A stretch of DNA of 64,000 bases from Viridibacterium sp047600765 (GCA_047600765.1 JASGKF010000001.1:1984001-2048000); one strand, 5' to 3'. Shown: positions 32,064-41,282, counted from the stretch's first letter. Notes: a model not told the origin generated them from the sequence alone. Numbers and translations: made by a program.

Positions 32064-33158
32064 ATGTCGCACCTGTTCGCCCCGCTCACGCTGCGTTCGC
32101 TGACCCTGCCCAACCGCATCACGGTGTCGCCGATGTGCATGTATTCCTCGAAGGATGGTTTCGCGACCGACTTCCACCTCGTGCACCTTGGTGGCTTTGC
32201 GCTGGGCGGCGCGGGCCTGGTCTTCACCGAGGCGACGGCGGTGAGCCCCGAGGGACGCATCAGCCCGGACGATCTGGGCATCTGGGACGATGCGCACATC
32301 GAACAGTTGTCGCGCATCACGCGTTTCATCCGTGCGCAGGGCAGCTTCAGTGGCATCCAGCTGGCGCACGCCGGCCGCAAGGCCAGCACGGCGGCGCCGG
32401 GCAAGGGCTCGGGTGAAGTGCTGCAGGCTCTGGGTGGCTGGCAGACCGTGGCGCCGTCGGCGCTGCGTTTTTCCGATACGTATCCGCTGCCGGTGGCGCT
32501 CGACGCAGCAGGCATCCGCAAGGTCGTTTCGGATTACGTCGCTGCGGCACGTCGCGCGCTCGCCGCCGGCTTCGATGTCGCTGAAGTGCACGCCGCGCAC
32601 GGCTACCTGCTGCACCAGTTCCTCTCGCCCGTCGCCAACCAGCGCACGGACGAATACGGCGGCAGCTTCGAGAACCGCATCCGCCTGACGCTGGAAGTGA
32701 CGCAAGCCGTGCGCGAAGTGTGGCCTGCCCATCTGCCAGTCTTCGTGCGCCTGTCGGCGACCGACTGGGCCGAGGAAGGTGGCTGGACGCCTGATGAAAC
32801 CGTGGAGCTGTCGCGTCGCCTCAAGGCACTCGGTGCCGACCTCATCGACATCAGCACGGGCGGCATGCTGCCCACGGCGAGCATGCCCATCGGCCCGGGC
32901 TACCAGACGCCTTTCGCCTCACGTGTACGCAACGAGGCTGGCATCGCCAGCAGCGCCGTGGGCCTCATCACTAACGCGCAGCAGGCCGATCACATCATCC
33001 GCACCGGTCAGGCCGACGTGGTGATGCTGGCGCGCGAACTGCTGCGTGATCCGCACTGGCCGCAGCATGCGGCACAGGCCTTGGGCCACGTTACGGCCTG
33101 GCCGCGCCAGTACCTGCGTGCGGGCCCGCAGGGTTCGCCGGCACAGGCTGCGCGCTGA
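32064..33158 (+). CDS. Old yellow enzyme, YqjM-type NADH:flavin oxidoreductase
   Basis: 364 aa FMN-dependent ene-reductase of the thermophilic-like/YqjM class: SPMCMYSS with the class-specific Cys, QLAHAGRKAS, and HAAHGYLLHQFLSPVANQRTDEYGGSFENR with the paired substrate-binding His residues. It reduces activated C=C bonds in enals, enones or nitro compounds using NAD(P)H. The start at 32064 aligns with family N-termini. It is divergent from a LysR gene, its likely regulator. Its last 68 nt overlap the end of a second, convergent LysR gene. Confidence 0.93.
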   Translation: MSHLFAPLTLRSLTLPNRITVSPMCMYSSKDGFATDFHLVHLGGFALGGAGLVFTEATAVSPEGRISPDDLGIWDDAHIEQLSRITRFIRAQGSFSGIQLAHAGRKASTAAPGKGSGEVLQALGGWQTVAPSALRFSDTYPLPVALDAAGIRKVVSDYVAAARRALAAGFDVAEVHAAHGYLLHQFLSPVANQRTDEYGGSFENRIRLTLEVTQAVREVWPAHLPVFVRLSATDWAEEGGWTPDETVELSRRLKALGADLIDISTGGMLPTASMPIGPGYQTPFASRVRNEAGIASSAVGLITNAQQADHIIRTGQADVVMLARELLRDPHWPQHAAQALGHVTAWPRQYLRAGPQGSPAQAAR

Positions 33159-34050
33159 GTCCTCCTCCACCCGGCCGCTGCAGCAAGAAGTCGATGAAGG
33201 CGCGCGTCTTGGCGGCCAGCAGGCGGTCGGGCAGGGTCACGAGGTAGAGCTGGCGCGGCGGTACGCGGTAGCGCGGCAGCAGCTCGACGAGCTCGCCGCG
33301 CTGCAGTTCCGCCTCGATCAGGTAGCGCGACATGGCGATGATGCCCAGCCCGCTGACGGCTGCGGCGCGCAGCACGGCCACGCTGTTCACCATCAGCTGG
33401 CCGCGCACTTCCAGTTCGATCTCCTGCTTCTCTGGCGTGATGATGCGCCAGGGGTTCTGCGTCAGCTCGCCCGAGTAAAAGAGACAGTTGTGCTCGCGCA
33501 GTGCCTGCGCTGTCTGCGGCTTGCCGTGGCGCGCGATGTAGGACGGTGCGGCGCAGATCACGTAGGGCAGCTCGGCGAGATGGCGTGCCACCAGGCCCGG
33601 CGCGGGCGAGTTGGTCATGCGGATGGCGACGTCGACGGCGCTCGCTGCAAGGTCGGCAATCTGGTCGCTGAGTTGCAGGTCGATGCGGATCTCGGGATAG
33701 CGCAGCAGGAACGCGGCGATCTGCGGCCCCAGCACCTGGTTGCCCCAGGAATGCAGGGCCGACACGCGCAGGGTGCCGCGCGGTGCGCTGCTCAGTTCGT
33801 GCAGGCTGGTCTCGGCCTGGTTCATCTCGTCGAGCACGCGCCTGCAATGCACGTAGAGCGCTTCGCCAGCTTCGGTCAGGCTCTGCCGCCGCGTCGTGCG
33901 GTGGAGCAGGGTCACGCCGAAGTCCTTCTCCAGCGCCGCGATGCGCTTGCTGAGCACGGCGCGCGAGCAGTCCAGCCGGTGCGCAGCGGCCGAAAAGCCG
34001 CCAGCTTCGACAACCTCGGCAAAGCTCGCCATGTTGATGAGGCGTTCCAT
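33091..34050 (-). CDS. LysR-family transcriptional regulator (divergent from DMT transporter)
   Basis: 319 aa. HTH in MERLINMASFAEVVEAGGFSAAAHRLDCSRAVLSKRIAALEKDFG, then a CrgA-like effector domain (PRGTLRVSAL, LVARHLAELPYVICAAPSYIARHG). The usual LysR end is reached near FIDFLLQRPGG; a Gly/Pro/Ala-rich tail of about 24 residues continues antisense into the OYE gene, giving a 68-nt tail-to-tail overlap. This looks like loss of an ancestral stop. Probable target is the divergent DMT-family gene. Confidence 0.9.
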   Translation of the reverse strand: MERLINMASFAEVVEAGGFSAAAHRLDCSRAVLSKRIAALEKDFGVTLLHRTTRRQSLTEAGEALYVHCRRVLDEMNQAETSLHELSSAPRGTLRVSALHSWGNQVLGPQIAAFLLRYPEIRIDLQLSDQIADLAASAVDVAIRMTNSPAPGLVARHLAELPYVICAAPSYIARHGKPQTAQALREHNCLFYSGELTQNPWRIITPEKQEIELEVRGQLMVNSVAVLRAAAVSGLGIIAMSRYLIEAELQRGELVELLPRYRVPPRQLYLVTLPDRLLAAKTRAFIDFLLQRPGGGGLSAQPVPANPAGPHAGTGAARP

Positions 34051-34154
34051 GATTTGCGCTTCACAAGAAACAATCCTGTTCGACTGTAGCGCTTTTTCAG
34101 CAGATCGACGAGGGCTAGAGTCCACACACCCCAAGTCCCGACGAGGTCACCCTC

Positions 34155-35126
34155 ATGGCCAGCCCGCAATCTTCCGCCCCGTTCTCCCCCGCCGTCGTCG
34201 CCAGTCTGTGCCTGGCGCTCTCCACCATCATCTGGGGTGCCGCCTTTCCGGTGTCCAAGATCGTGCTCGCCGACATGGACGCGCTGAGCATGACCCTCGT
34301 GCGCTATGGCTTCGCGGCACCGATCTTTGTAGCGTTGCTGGTCTGGCGCGAAGGCACTGGCGCCCTGCGCACCGAGGGCGCCACCTGGCGCCTGCTGGGT
34401 CTCGGCACGCTGGGCTTCGCCGGTTTCAACCTGCTGATGTTCTACGCCGTCGGCATGTCGCGGCCCGAGTTCGGCGCCATCGTGATGGCCCTGCAGCCCC
34501 TCATCGCCGTGCTCATCCATGCCCTGCGCACCGGCTCGCGGCCCGCTGCGCGCACCTGGTTGGCCCTTGCGCTGGCTGTCGTCGGTGTCGTGCTGCTCAC
34601 TACCGACGGTCACCTGTCACGCCTCACCGAACACGCCGCCGTGCTGCCCACGCTGATGATGATCGCCGGTGGCAGCTGCTGGGTGCTCTACTCCATTGGT
34701 GCGGCCGCGTTTCCGCACTGGTCGCCGCTGCGTTACACCGCGCTCACCGGCACGGGTGGTGGGCTCGCGCTGCTGCTCATGTGGTTGCTGCTCGGCGCAG
34801 CCGGTGGCTTGCGCCTGCCCGCGTTCAACGCCTTGCCCTCGCTGGCGCCGGCCCTGCTGTTCCTCACCCTGCTCGCGGCCGTGCTTGCCGTGCTCAGCTG
34901 GAACTCCGGCATGCGCAAACTCGGCGCGCAGCGTGGCATGCTGTTCATCAACCTCGTGCCGCTCACCGCCCTTGTCATCGGTGTGCTGCGCGGGCATCCG
35001 CTGGGCTACGCTGAACTCATCGGCGCTGCGCTGGTGCTGGGCAGCCTCGTGCTCAACCAGCTCGCCGCGTCAACACCCGCCCGACCCGCCGCCACACGCC
35101 CCGTCGTGCTGGCGACCGCCAAGTGA
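34155..35126 (+). CDS. DMT-superfamily (EamA) transporter
   Basis: 323 aa with ten predicted membrane segments and two EamA repeats (each about 130 aa; TIIWGAAFPVSKIVLADMDALSMTLVRYGFAAP opens the first, and the second opens near GGSCWVLYSIGAAAF). Members export amino acids, metabolites or drugs at the inner membrane. The family-consistent ATG is at 34155. It is divergent from a LysR gene and followed 28 nt later by an oxidoreductase gene, so the pair is probably one operon. Confidence 0.92.
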   Translation: MASPQSSAPFSPAVVASLCLALSTIIWGAAFPVSKIVLADMDALSMTLVRYGFAAPIFVALLVWREGTGALRTEGATWRLLGLGTLGFAGFNLLMFYAVGMSRPEFGAIVMALQPLIAVLIHALRTGSRPAARTWLALALAVVGVVLLTTDGHLSRLTEHAAVLPTLMMIAGGSCWVLYSIGAAAFPHWSPLRYTALTGTGGGLALLLMWLLLGAAGGLRLPAFNALPSLAPALLFLTLLAAVLAVLSWNSGMRKLGAQRGMLFINLVPLTALVIGVLRGHPLGYAELIGAALVLGSLVLNQLAASTPARPAATRPVVLATAK

Positions 35127-35154
35127 AGCGCTTCATCCGCAAGGACGCACAAGC

Positions 35155-36174
35155 ATGAAAGCCATCGCCTACACCACCGCCCAGTTCGGCCTGCCCATCG
35201 CCAACGCCGAAGCCCTGCTCGACGTGACCCTGTCCGAACCGGTTGCCGGTGCGCGCGACCTGCTGGTCGAAGTGCGCGCCATCGCCGTCAATCCCGTCGA
35301 CACCAAGGTGCGCAAGAGCAACAACCCGCCGGCCGGCGAGCACAAGGTGCTGGGCTGGGATGCTGTCGGCATCGTCAAGGCCGTCGGGCCGGAGGTGACG
35401 CTGTTCAAGCCCGGCGAGCGCGTCTGGTACGCAGGCTCCATCGCACGGCCCGGCGTCAACAGCGAGCGGCACCTCGTCGACGAACGCATTGCCGGCCATG
35501 CACCGGCCTCGCTGAAAGACGCCGAAGCGGCTGCCTTGCCACTGACCGGCATCACCGCCTGGGAGATGCTGTTCGACCGGCTGGAGATCAAACAAGGGCA
35601 GAGCGGCGATGCCATCCTCGTCATCGGTGCAGCCGGTGGCGTGGGCTCCATCATGATCCAGCTGCTGCGCCAGCTCACCGGCCTCACCGTCATCGGCACC
35701 GCCTCGCGGCCCGAGACGCAAGCCTGGGTGCGCGAGCTGGGCGCCCACCACGTCATTGACCACAGCCAATCGCTCAGCGAAGAACTCAAACGCATCGGCG
35801 TGCCGCAGGTGCGTTACGTCGTGAGCCTCACGCAGACCGACCAGCACATCGCGCAGATCGTCGAGAGCCTCACTCCGCAAGGCCGCTTCGGCCTCATCGA
35901 CGACCCCGCACCCTTCGACATCAAGCTGCTCAAGCGCAAGTCCATCTCGTTGCACTGGGAGCTGATGTTCACGCGCGCCATCTTCCAGACCGAAGACATG
36001 ATCGCCCAGCACCGCATCCTCGAAGAGCTCACCGAGCTCGTCGACGCCGGCCGCATCCGTACGACGCTTGGCGAACACTTTGGCGTCATCAACGCGGCCA
36101 ACCTGCGCCGTGCGCATGCGCTGCTGGAGTCGGGCAAGGCGCGTGGCAAGATCGTGCTGGAAGGTTGGGGCTAG
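35155..36174 (+). CDS. Zinc-type alcohol dehydrogenase-like (MDR) NADPH oxidoreductase
   Basis: 339 aa medium-chain dehydrogenase/reductase of the ZADH/YhfP type: NPVDTKVRKSNNP, GWDAVGIVKAVGPEVTLFKPGERVWYAG, and the NADPH-binding GAAGGVGSIMIQLLRQL. Catalytic and structural zinc ligands of true alcohol dehydrogenases are absent, as in quinone/enone reductases. It likely reduces quinones or enals in the cytoplasm. It follows the DMT exporter in the same operon; with the OYE nearby this suggests handling of electrophilic compounds (inference). Confidence 0.9.
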   Translation: MKAIAYTTAQFGLPIANAEALLDVTLSEPVAGARDLLVEVRAIAVNPVDTKVRKSNNPPAGEHKVLGWDAVGIVKAVGPEVTLFKPGERVWYAGSIARPGVNSERHLVDERIAGHAPASLKDAEAAALPLTGITAWEMLFDRLEIKQGQSGDAILVIGAAGGVGSIMIQLLRQLTGLTVIGTASRPETQAWVRELGAHHVIDHSQSLSEELKRIGVPQVRYVVSLTQTDQHIAQIVESLTPQGRFGLIDDPAPFDIKLLKRKSISLHWELMFTRAIFQTEDMIAQHRILEELTELVDAGRIRTTLGEHFGVINAANLRRAHALLESGKARGKIVLEGWG

Positions 36175-36335
36175 TCTCTTCCTGCTTCTGCAGGAACATC
36201 GTTGTGCCGACAGTCCGGTCGATGAAGAGTTACCGGGTAGCTGCTATGCCAAGCCGTCCGGGTGACGATGTCTCCCGCTGATCGCGAGGATGAAGGCCGC
36301 AGGGAGCGGCGTGATGAAATCGGCATTTTTCTGCC

Positions 36336-36350
36336 GGGCCGATCCGGCCC
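36336..36350 (+). promoter_or_regulatory. Hairpin just upstream of the RIFT-type lipoprotein start
   Basis: GGGCCG-ATC-CGGCCC, a perfect 6-bp GC stem, begins 27 nt and ends 13 nt before the ATG at 36363, next to the GGAG ribosome site at 36352-36355. A second weak stem CGGCA/TGCCG lies directly before it. It could modulate translation initiation. The rest of the 188-nt gap (36175-36362) shows nothing recognisable. Confidence 0.35.
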
Positions 36351-36362
36351 CGGAGCTGTCTT

Positions 36363-38606
36363 ATGCCGATATTGCGCCTTTTGTTGTTGCTGGCGATTTT
36401 TGCGCTGAGCGCTTGCGGTGGCAAGGGTGCGAGCACCACGGGTTCCGTGTCGTCGTCCACGGGGGCCGCGGCTTCTTCGCAGTCTTCATCGCTGGCGTCT
36501 TCTGTTGCGACCAGCCAGTCGTCGACCCCTGCGCCCTTGCCGATCACGCCACCGCCAGATGCGGGGAACACCGTCACGCTGCGCAATGCTTCAGGTGCTG
36601 CACTGAGTCAGCAGCCGCTGCAATTTGGCCGTGTCTTCCGGCAGGGCGAGATCGCTGACTACCCGGGGTTGTTTCTCAATGGTTCGGCGATCAGCTCGCA
36701 GGCCGAAGTGACGCAGCGCTGGGGCGATGGTTCGGTGCGCTACGCGGTGTTGTCAACGGTGCTGCCGTCGCTGGGGGCAACGGGTACGTCGACGCTGAGT
36801 TTCGGTTCGACCAGCAATGCAGCCAGTCCGCGCACGGTGGCCGATCTGTTGGCGCAGTTCGCGGATTTCGATGCGCGCATCGAGCTGACACAGGGCACGA
36901 CCACACACAGCCTGAGCGCCCGCAGCATGATGCTGGCCGGGCAAGTGCAATGGCTGGCGCAAGGCCCGCTGCGTTACGAGCTGCTGGTGGCCGACCATGT
37001 CGGGCGTTCGCGGGATGTTGGCTTCGATGCTTACAAGCCGCTGCGGCCGGTGTTCCATGTCGCCTTCTGGCCCACGCTGGGCAAGGTGCGCGTGCGCGCC
37101 GTGGTGGAGAGCCCTAACCTCGATGCGCTGGAGGATGTGCAGTACGACGCGCAGATCACACTGGGCCTGAGCAGCCCTACTACGGTGTACAGCAGGACGG
37201 GTGTGCCACACATCTTCGGCTCGCGCTGGAGCAAGACTTTCTGGATCGGTGGTGCGCCCGAGCAGAGGCTCGACGTGGATCACAACCTTGCCTATCTCAG
37301 CGCGACGGGCATGGTGCCTAACTACGACACGGGCAATGTGCAGCGCGAGGCAGATCTCGCGTACAGCTGGTCGTACTGGCAGAGCCAGCCGCACGACATT
37401 TACGACCGGGGTTTCTGGACGACCTACATGCCTACTACGGGCATGCGTGGTGACATTGGGCCGATGCCCGAATTTGTCGAGCGCTGGTTGTCATCCGGGG
37501 ACTGGCGTCTGCGCGAGATCAGCCTTGCGCAGGCCGATCTGGCGGGGGCCTGGCCGCTGCACTTCCGCGAGCATGACGCCAGCCTGAAGTTCGACCGCGC
37601 GGGGACGGTGTTGGCGCGCGGCAAGCCGCTGTCGCTGAATGCGCGTCCGGCGATATGGTTCCCCAACAACAATGGCCAGTATCCGGGCGCGCTGTTGACG
37701 CCGCGTCTGCCTGGTGCGACCAACTGGGCACCGGATGGCGCGCACCAGCCGGATCCTTTCGGCACGGTCTACCTGCTGACGGGCGATGCGTACTACCTCG
37801 AGAGTCTGCAGCTGTGGGCAGCCAGCCAGGCGCTGGCGTATGCGCCGGGGCAGTATGGACGCGGCAAGGATGGTTACGGTGGCATCACGGACCAGACGCG
37901 TGGCAATGCCTGGGTGATCCGCAGTCGCTCGCTGGCAGCTGCGCTGTCGCCGGACGGTTCGGCAGAGAAGCGTTACTTCTACCAGCTCGTCGAAGATGCC
38001 GTGGCGCTCTGGGAAGGCCAGCGCGGCATCAACGACGCGCGCTTCAACGCGCACCCCAACCGCGTCTGGGGTGCGACCAATGCGCCGCAAAGCTGGTCGC
38101 CCCTGCGCTTCTGGTATCGCGATACCAATTCACGCTCATCGGCGATGTGGCAGGAAGCCTTCTTCCTGATGGAGCTGGGCATCGTGCGCGACATGGGCAT
38201 GCCGGTCGATAGTGTGCTGCAGGAATACAGTCGCGTGCTCACCAGCCAGTTCACGGAGCCTGGTTACGATCCGCGCTACATGGGGATCTACTGGGCTTAC
38301 ACGATGGGCACGGGGCCCAGCTACACCTGGTATCCGACCTGGACGGCATTTGCGGCGGCCAATGACGCAGAGCAACCGACGGCCAGCGCTGACGCGATCA
38401 AGTCTTTCGAAGGACAGAGCTGGCCTTTCTATGGTGTGGCCTGCGCGGCGGCCAGTGCAGTCACCACGCCATACAGCGACGGCTTGACGGCCTGGTACTG
38501 GCTCAAGGCCAAGATCTACGACAAGGTCGATATGACCCACCTGGAGCTGCGGCGCTGGAAGGTGATGCCGCGCGCGTCGATTCCGCCCGCACCGCCAGCG
38601 CCCTGA
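36363..38606 (+). CDS. Ser-tethered lipoprotein, probable PcRGLX/YetA-like polysaccharide-active protein
   Basis: 747 aa. Signal peptide with lipobox LSAC (Cys18), then a Ser/Thr/Ala-rich tether to about residue 65. The next region (QPLQFGRVFRQGEIADYP, TQRWGDGSVRYAVLS) resembles the RIFT-barrel N-terminus of YetA/rhamnogalacturonan-lyase-like proteins, followed by a beta-sandwich and a helical C-terminal region rich in Trp/Tyr that could be an alpha/alpha toroid. Surface-exposed on the outer membrane. A lyase or hydrolase on acidic polysaccharide is inference; catalytic residues not identified. A second carbohydrate-type lipoprotein follows after 58 nt. Confidence 0.72.
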   Translation: MPILRLLLLLAIFALSACGGKGASTTGSVSSSTGAAASSQSSSLASSVATSQSSTPAPLPITPPPDAGNTVTLRNASGAALSQQPLQFGRVFRQGEIADYPGLFLNGSAISSQAEVTQRWGDGSVRYAVLSTVLPSLGATGTSTLSFGSTSNAASPRTVADLLAQFADFDARIELTQGTTTHSLSARSMMLAGQVQWLAQGPLRYELLVADHVGRSRDVGFDAYKPLRPVFHVAFWPTLGKVRVRAVVESPNLDALEDVQYDAQITLGLSSPTTVYSRTGVPHIFGSRWSKTFWIGGAPEQRLDVDHNLAYLSATGMVPNYDTGNVQREADLAYSWSYWQSQPHDIYDRGFWTTYMPTTGMRGDIGPMPEFVERWLSSGDWRLREISLAQADLAGAWPLHFREHDASLKFDRAGTVLARGKPLSLNARPAIWFPNNNGQYPGALLTPRLPGATNWAPDGAHQPDPFGTVYLLTGDAYYLESLQLWAASQALAYAPGQYGRGKDGYGGITDQTRGNAWVIRSRSLAAALSPDGSAEKRYFYQLVEDAVALWEGQRGINDARFNAHPNRVWGATNAPQSWSPLRFWYRDTNSRSSAMWQEAFFLMELGIVRDMGMPVDSVLQEYSRVLTSQFTEPGYDPRYMGIYWAYTMGTGPSYTWYPTWTAFAAANDAEQPTASADAIKSFEGQSWPFYGVACAAASAVTTPYSDGLTAWYWLKAKIYDKVDMTHLELRRWKVMPRASIPPAPPAP

Positions 38607-38664
38607 GGTGTCTTTTGTTTGTCGATGGCGAGTGGTACGGTCTGAGGCCATGTTGGAGCAACGA

Positions 38665-39966
38665 ATGAATAGTTCTGCCCTTCGGCGTGCCATGCGCGCC
38701 ATCCACTTGCTGGTTCTTGCCGTGCCCCCATTGCTGGCGGCCTGTGGTGGCACGGGCGGCGGTGCGACGGCGGCCGGCGCCAGCGCTTCGTCAGCCGGCA
38801 GTGCATCGAGTGCAGCCACGTCCAGCGCATCTTCCGCCGCTTCTTCAGCAGGGAGCACTGCCTGCGACAGCCCGGCAGGACGCGTGCTGGAGGTGGGGCC
38901 CGGCAAGACCTATGCGACGCCCAGCGCGGCGGCGGCGGTTTCGCTCGATGGCGACACGATACGCATCGCAGCGGGTAACTACACGGGCGATGTGGTGACC
39001 TGGTCGCGCGCCAACCTGAAGATCTGCGGCACGGGCGGCTTGGCGCATCTCTACGCCAACGGCAACGCCGCGGCCGGCAAGGGCATCTGGGTGGTGGCGG
39101 GCAACAACCTGGTCGTCGAGAACGTGGTCTTCCACGATGCGAAGGTGCCGGACAAGAACGGTGCGGGTATCCGCGTCGAGCCGAACGTGAACATCACCGT
39201 GCGCGCTTGCGGCTTCTACGACAACGAGAACGGCATCCTCACTGCGGCGGGCAGCAACAACATCGTGATCGAGCGCAGCACGTTTGCGCGTAACGGTTAT
39301 GGCGACGGTTACTCGCATGGCATCTACGTCAGCCAGGTGAACAGCCTGGTGGTGCGGCAGAGCTTCTTCCATTCGACAAAGATCGGCCACAACCTGAAGA
39401 GCCGCGCCAAGGCGAGCCTCGTCGAGAACAGCTATTTCATGGATGGCACAACGGGCACGGCGAGCTACCAGCTGGAGTTCCCGAATGGCGGTGAGGTCTT
39501 CCTGCGCGGCAACCTCGTGCAGAAAGGGCCGGCGGCCGACAACCCCAACCTCGTGTCCTTCGGCGCCGAGGGCATCAGCGTGTGGCCGACGAATGCCATG
39601 GAGCTGCGCCACAACACCCTGGTGAGCACATACAGCGGCGGCAACTTCATTTACGCCAACCCCGGCATCAGCTCGCTGAAGCTGACGGCCAACCTGTTCG
39701 CGGGTACGGCCAACCTGCTCAGCGGCCTGTCGGTGCTGAGCCCGGTGTTCACCAACACGTCCAGCTACACGACGACGGCAGCCAATGTGTCGGGCGCAAC
39801 CAGCGTGAGCAGCCCGAACTTCTGGCCCGCAGCAGGCGTGCTGGGCAGCCTCGCGCTGGGCAGCGTGCCGGATGCGGCTTACGTGAAGGATTCGCCCACG
39901 CCGCTGGCGCTGCGCACGATTGGCGGCAGCACGCGAGTGATCGGGGCGCTGCAGGCGGCGCCATGA
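38665..39966 (+). CDS. Lipoprotein with right-handed parallel beta-helix (pectate-lyase-like)
   Basis: 433 aa. Lipobox LLAAC, a Gly/Ala/Ser tether to about residue 65, then beta-helix coils: LEVGPGKTYATPSAA, GDTIRIAAGNYTGD, NNLVVENVVFHDAK, NITVRACGFYDNENG, NNIVIERSTFARNG, NSLVVRQSFFHST. This is the parallel beta-helix of pectate lyases, alginate epimerases and polymer-binding proteins; no catalytic Ca/Lys set was identified. I preferred the ATG at 38665, with GGAG 6 nt upstream, over 38650, which lacks a good site. It pairs with the preceding lipoprotein, suggesting joint action on an extracellular polysaccharide. Confidence 0.8.
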   Translation: MNSSALRRAMRAIHLLVLAVPPLLAACGGTGGGATAAGASASSAGSASSAATSSASSAASSAGSTACDSPAGRVLEVGPGKTYATPSAAAAVSLDGDTIRIAAGNYTGDVVTWSRANLKICGTGGLAHLYANGNAAAGKGIWVVAGNNLVVENVVFHDAKVPDKNGAGIRVEPNVNITVRACGFYDNENGILTAAGSNNIVIERSTFARNGYGDGYSHGIYVSQVNSLVVRQSFFHSTKIGHNLKSRAKASLVENSYFMDGTTGTASYQLEFPNGGEVFLRGNLVQKGPAADNPNLVSFGAEGISVWPTNAMELRHNTLVSTYSGGNFIYANPGISSLKLTANLFAGTANLLSGLSVLSPVFTNTSSYTTTAANVSGATSVSSPNFWPAAGVLGSLALGSVPDAAYVKDSPTPLALRTIGGSTRVIGALQAAP

Positions 39967-39976
39967 TGGAGGTGCG

Positions 39977-40399
39977 ATGAGTACGGTGCTGTGGGCCAAC
40001 GTGCTGGTGGACGGCAAGGTGAAGTCTGATCAGGCCGATCACCGGGCGCTGTACAAGCATGCCGGCAAGCTGGATCGGGTGTGCCGGGGGCTTGGCCTGT
40101 CGGGCTTCCTGTCTGTGTGCGATACGACGGATCAGCGCTTCAACCTCGACGACACGGACTTGCCGGCCGGCATGAGCTCGACGGACGAGATGATGGCAGC
40201 CAGTGGTGTGTGGATGCCGATTGTGGAGGCCGTGCTGTGGCTGCAGACGCTGCGCGATCACATCGTCAGCCGGAATGTCCGTTTCGGCCTGTTGAGCAAC
40301 CAGTATGAGCAGGTGCTTGCCGAACTCGACGAGGTGCTGGCCTTTGCGCGGGCCGAAGCGGCGACCGCGCAGCAGTTCAACTTTTCGGTCGTGATGTAA
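39977..40399 (+). CDS. Hypothetical protein of 140 aa
   Basis: Not recognised. It is a soluble, mostly helical 140-aa protein: MSTVLWANVLVDGKVKSDQADHR at the start, an amphipathic centre (MPIVEAVLWLQTLRDHI), then a long C-terminal helix ending QQFNFSVVM. Two cysteines (RVCRGLG, SVCDTT) and an acidic NLDDTDLP loop are notable. No signal peptide or membrane segment. It begins 10 nt after the beta-helix stop with a GGAGG site overlapping that stop region, so it is probably co-transcribed with the lipoproteins but acts in the cytoplasm. Confidence 0.7.
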   Translation: MSTVLWANVLVDGKVKSDQADHRALYKHAGKLDRVCRGLGLSGFLSVCDTTDQRFNLDDTDLPAGMSSTDEMMAASGVWMPIVEAVLWLQTLRDHIVSRNVRFGLLSNQYEQVLAELDEVLAFARAEAATAQQFNFSVVM

Positions 40400-40408
40400 C
40401 GGTCGCGT

Positions 40409-41167
40409 TCAAGTCGACAGCTGCGCGATGCTGCGTTGCAGGCGCGCCTTGCTCTCCGAGAGGTGCATGCGCAATGCCGCACGTGCGGCTTCGGGGTCCT
40501 GCTTCTCGATGGCGTAGCAGATCTGCTCGTGCTCGCGCTGGATGCGCGCGAGGTAGTCGGCCATCGGCACTTCGTCGAGGCGCACCGACTGCAGGCGGGC
40601 GCGCGGAATCAGCAGTTCGCCCACGTAGTTGAACAGCTTGAGGAAGTGCGCATTGCCGGCGGCTTCGGCAATCGCGCGGTGGAAGGCCATGTCGGCCTGC
40701 ACCGCGTTCTCGCCACGCGAAATGGCGGCCGTCATGTCGGCCAGTGCTGTGCGCATGGTGGCGAGTTGTTCGGGCGTGCGGCGCTGGGCGGCGAGCACGG
40801 CGGCTTCGCTTTCAAGCGCGATGCGCAGCTCCAGCACGGCCACCATCTCCTGCACTACCGACAAGCTGCCCGCGTCGATCTCGAAACCACTGGCTTCGCG
40901 CTGCTGCACGACGAAGGCGCCGCGCCCCTGGCGCGTGTTGACCTGGCCGCTGGCGCGCAGCTTGGCGATGGCCTCGCGCACCACGGTGCGGCTGACCTGG
41001 AATTCCTCGATCAGCTCCTGCTCGCTGGGCAGGCGCTCGCCGACGCCATAGCGCCCGCTGGCAATGCGCTCAGCGAGCGCGCGCGACAGCTGGTCGCTGA
41101 GTTTTTCGCGGCGCGCGCCGGGCAGGGGTGTGCTGCGCAAACTTGTATGATGAGTTTCTGGCTTCAT
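40409..41167 (-). CDS. FadR/GntR-family (FCD) transcriptional regulator of the acid-sugar locus
   Basis: 252 aa. N-terminal GntR winged helix (KLSDQLSRALAERIASGRYGVGERLPSEQELIEEFQVSRTVVREAIAKLRASG, about 22-75), then an all-helical FCD ligand domain with metal-site residues (Asp/His in ADMAFHRAI; later His in HEQICYAI and MHLSESK). Regulators of this class respond to sugar acids and carboxylates. It is divergent from the dehydratase-transporter-aldolase operon. A 14-bp motif near its start recurs near the operon promoter. Alternative in-frame starts occur at 41182 and 41194. Confidence 0.9.
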   Translation of the reverse strand: MKPETHHTSLRSTPLPGARREKLSDQLSRALAERIASGRYGVGERLPSEQELIEEFQVSRTVVREAIAKLRASGQVNTRQGRGAFVVQQREASGFEIDAGSLSVVQEMVAVLELRIALESEAAVLAAQRRTPEQLATMRTALADMTAAISRGENAVQADMAFHRAIAEAAGNAHFLKLFNYVGELLIPRARLQSVRLDEVPMADYLARIQREHEQICYAIEKQDPEAARAALRMHLSESKARLQRSIAQLST

Positions 41168-41183
41168 GGTTGATCTCATCATA
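41140..41183. promoter_or_regulatory. Candidate GntR operator at the regulator start
   Basis: AACTTGTATGATGA at 41140-41153 is part of an inverted pair TATGATGAG (41146-41154) and CTCATCATA (41175-41183), perfect over 9 bp with a 20-nt spacer spanning the regulator start. Near-identical sequence recurs at 41315-41328. This suggests autoregulation. Confidence 0.55.
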
Positions 41184-41282
41184 TAACACAACAAGCGCGC
41201 CCGGCCAGTTTGTTGCGGCGCAACTAAAAACAGCCGTTTAATCAGTTATTAGTGAAGGTTTACCCCTAGGGGTTCGCAGATT

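Noticed and set aside
36175..36362. Possible riboswitch before the RIFT-type lipoprotein
   Set aside because: I looked for c-di-GMP, cobalamin and similar conserved cores and found only generic GC hairpins. Not enough to call.
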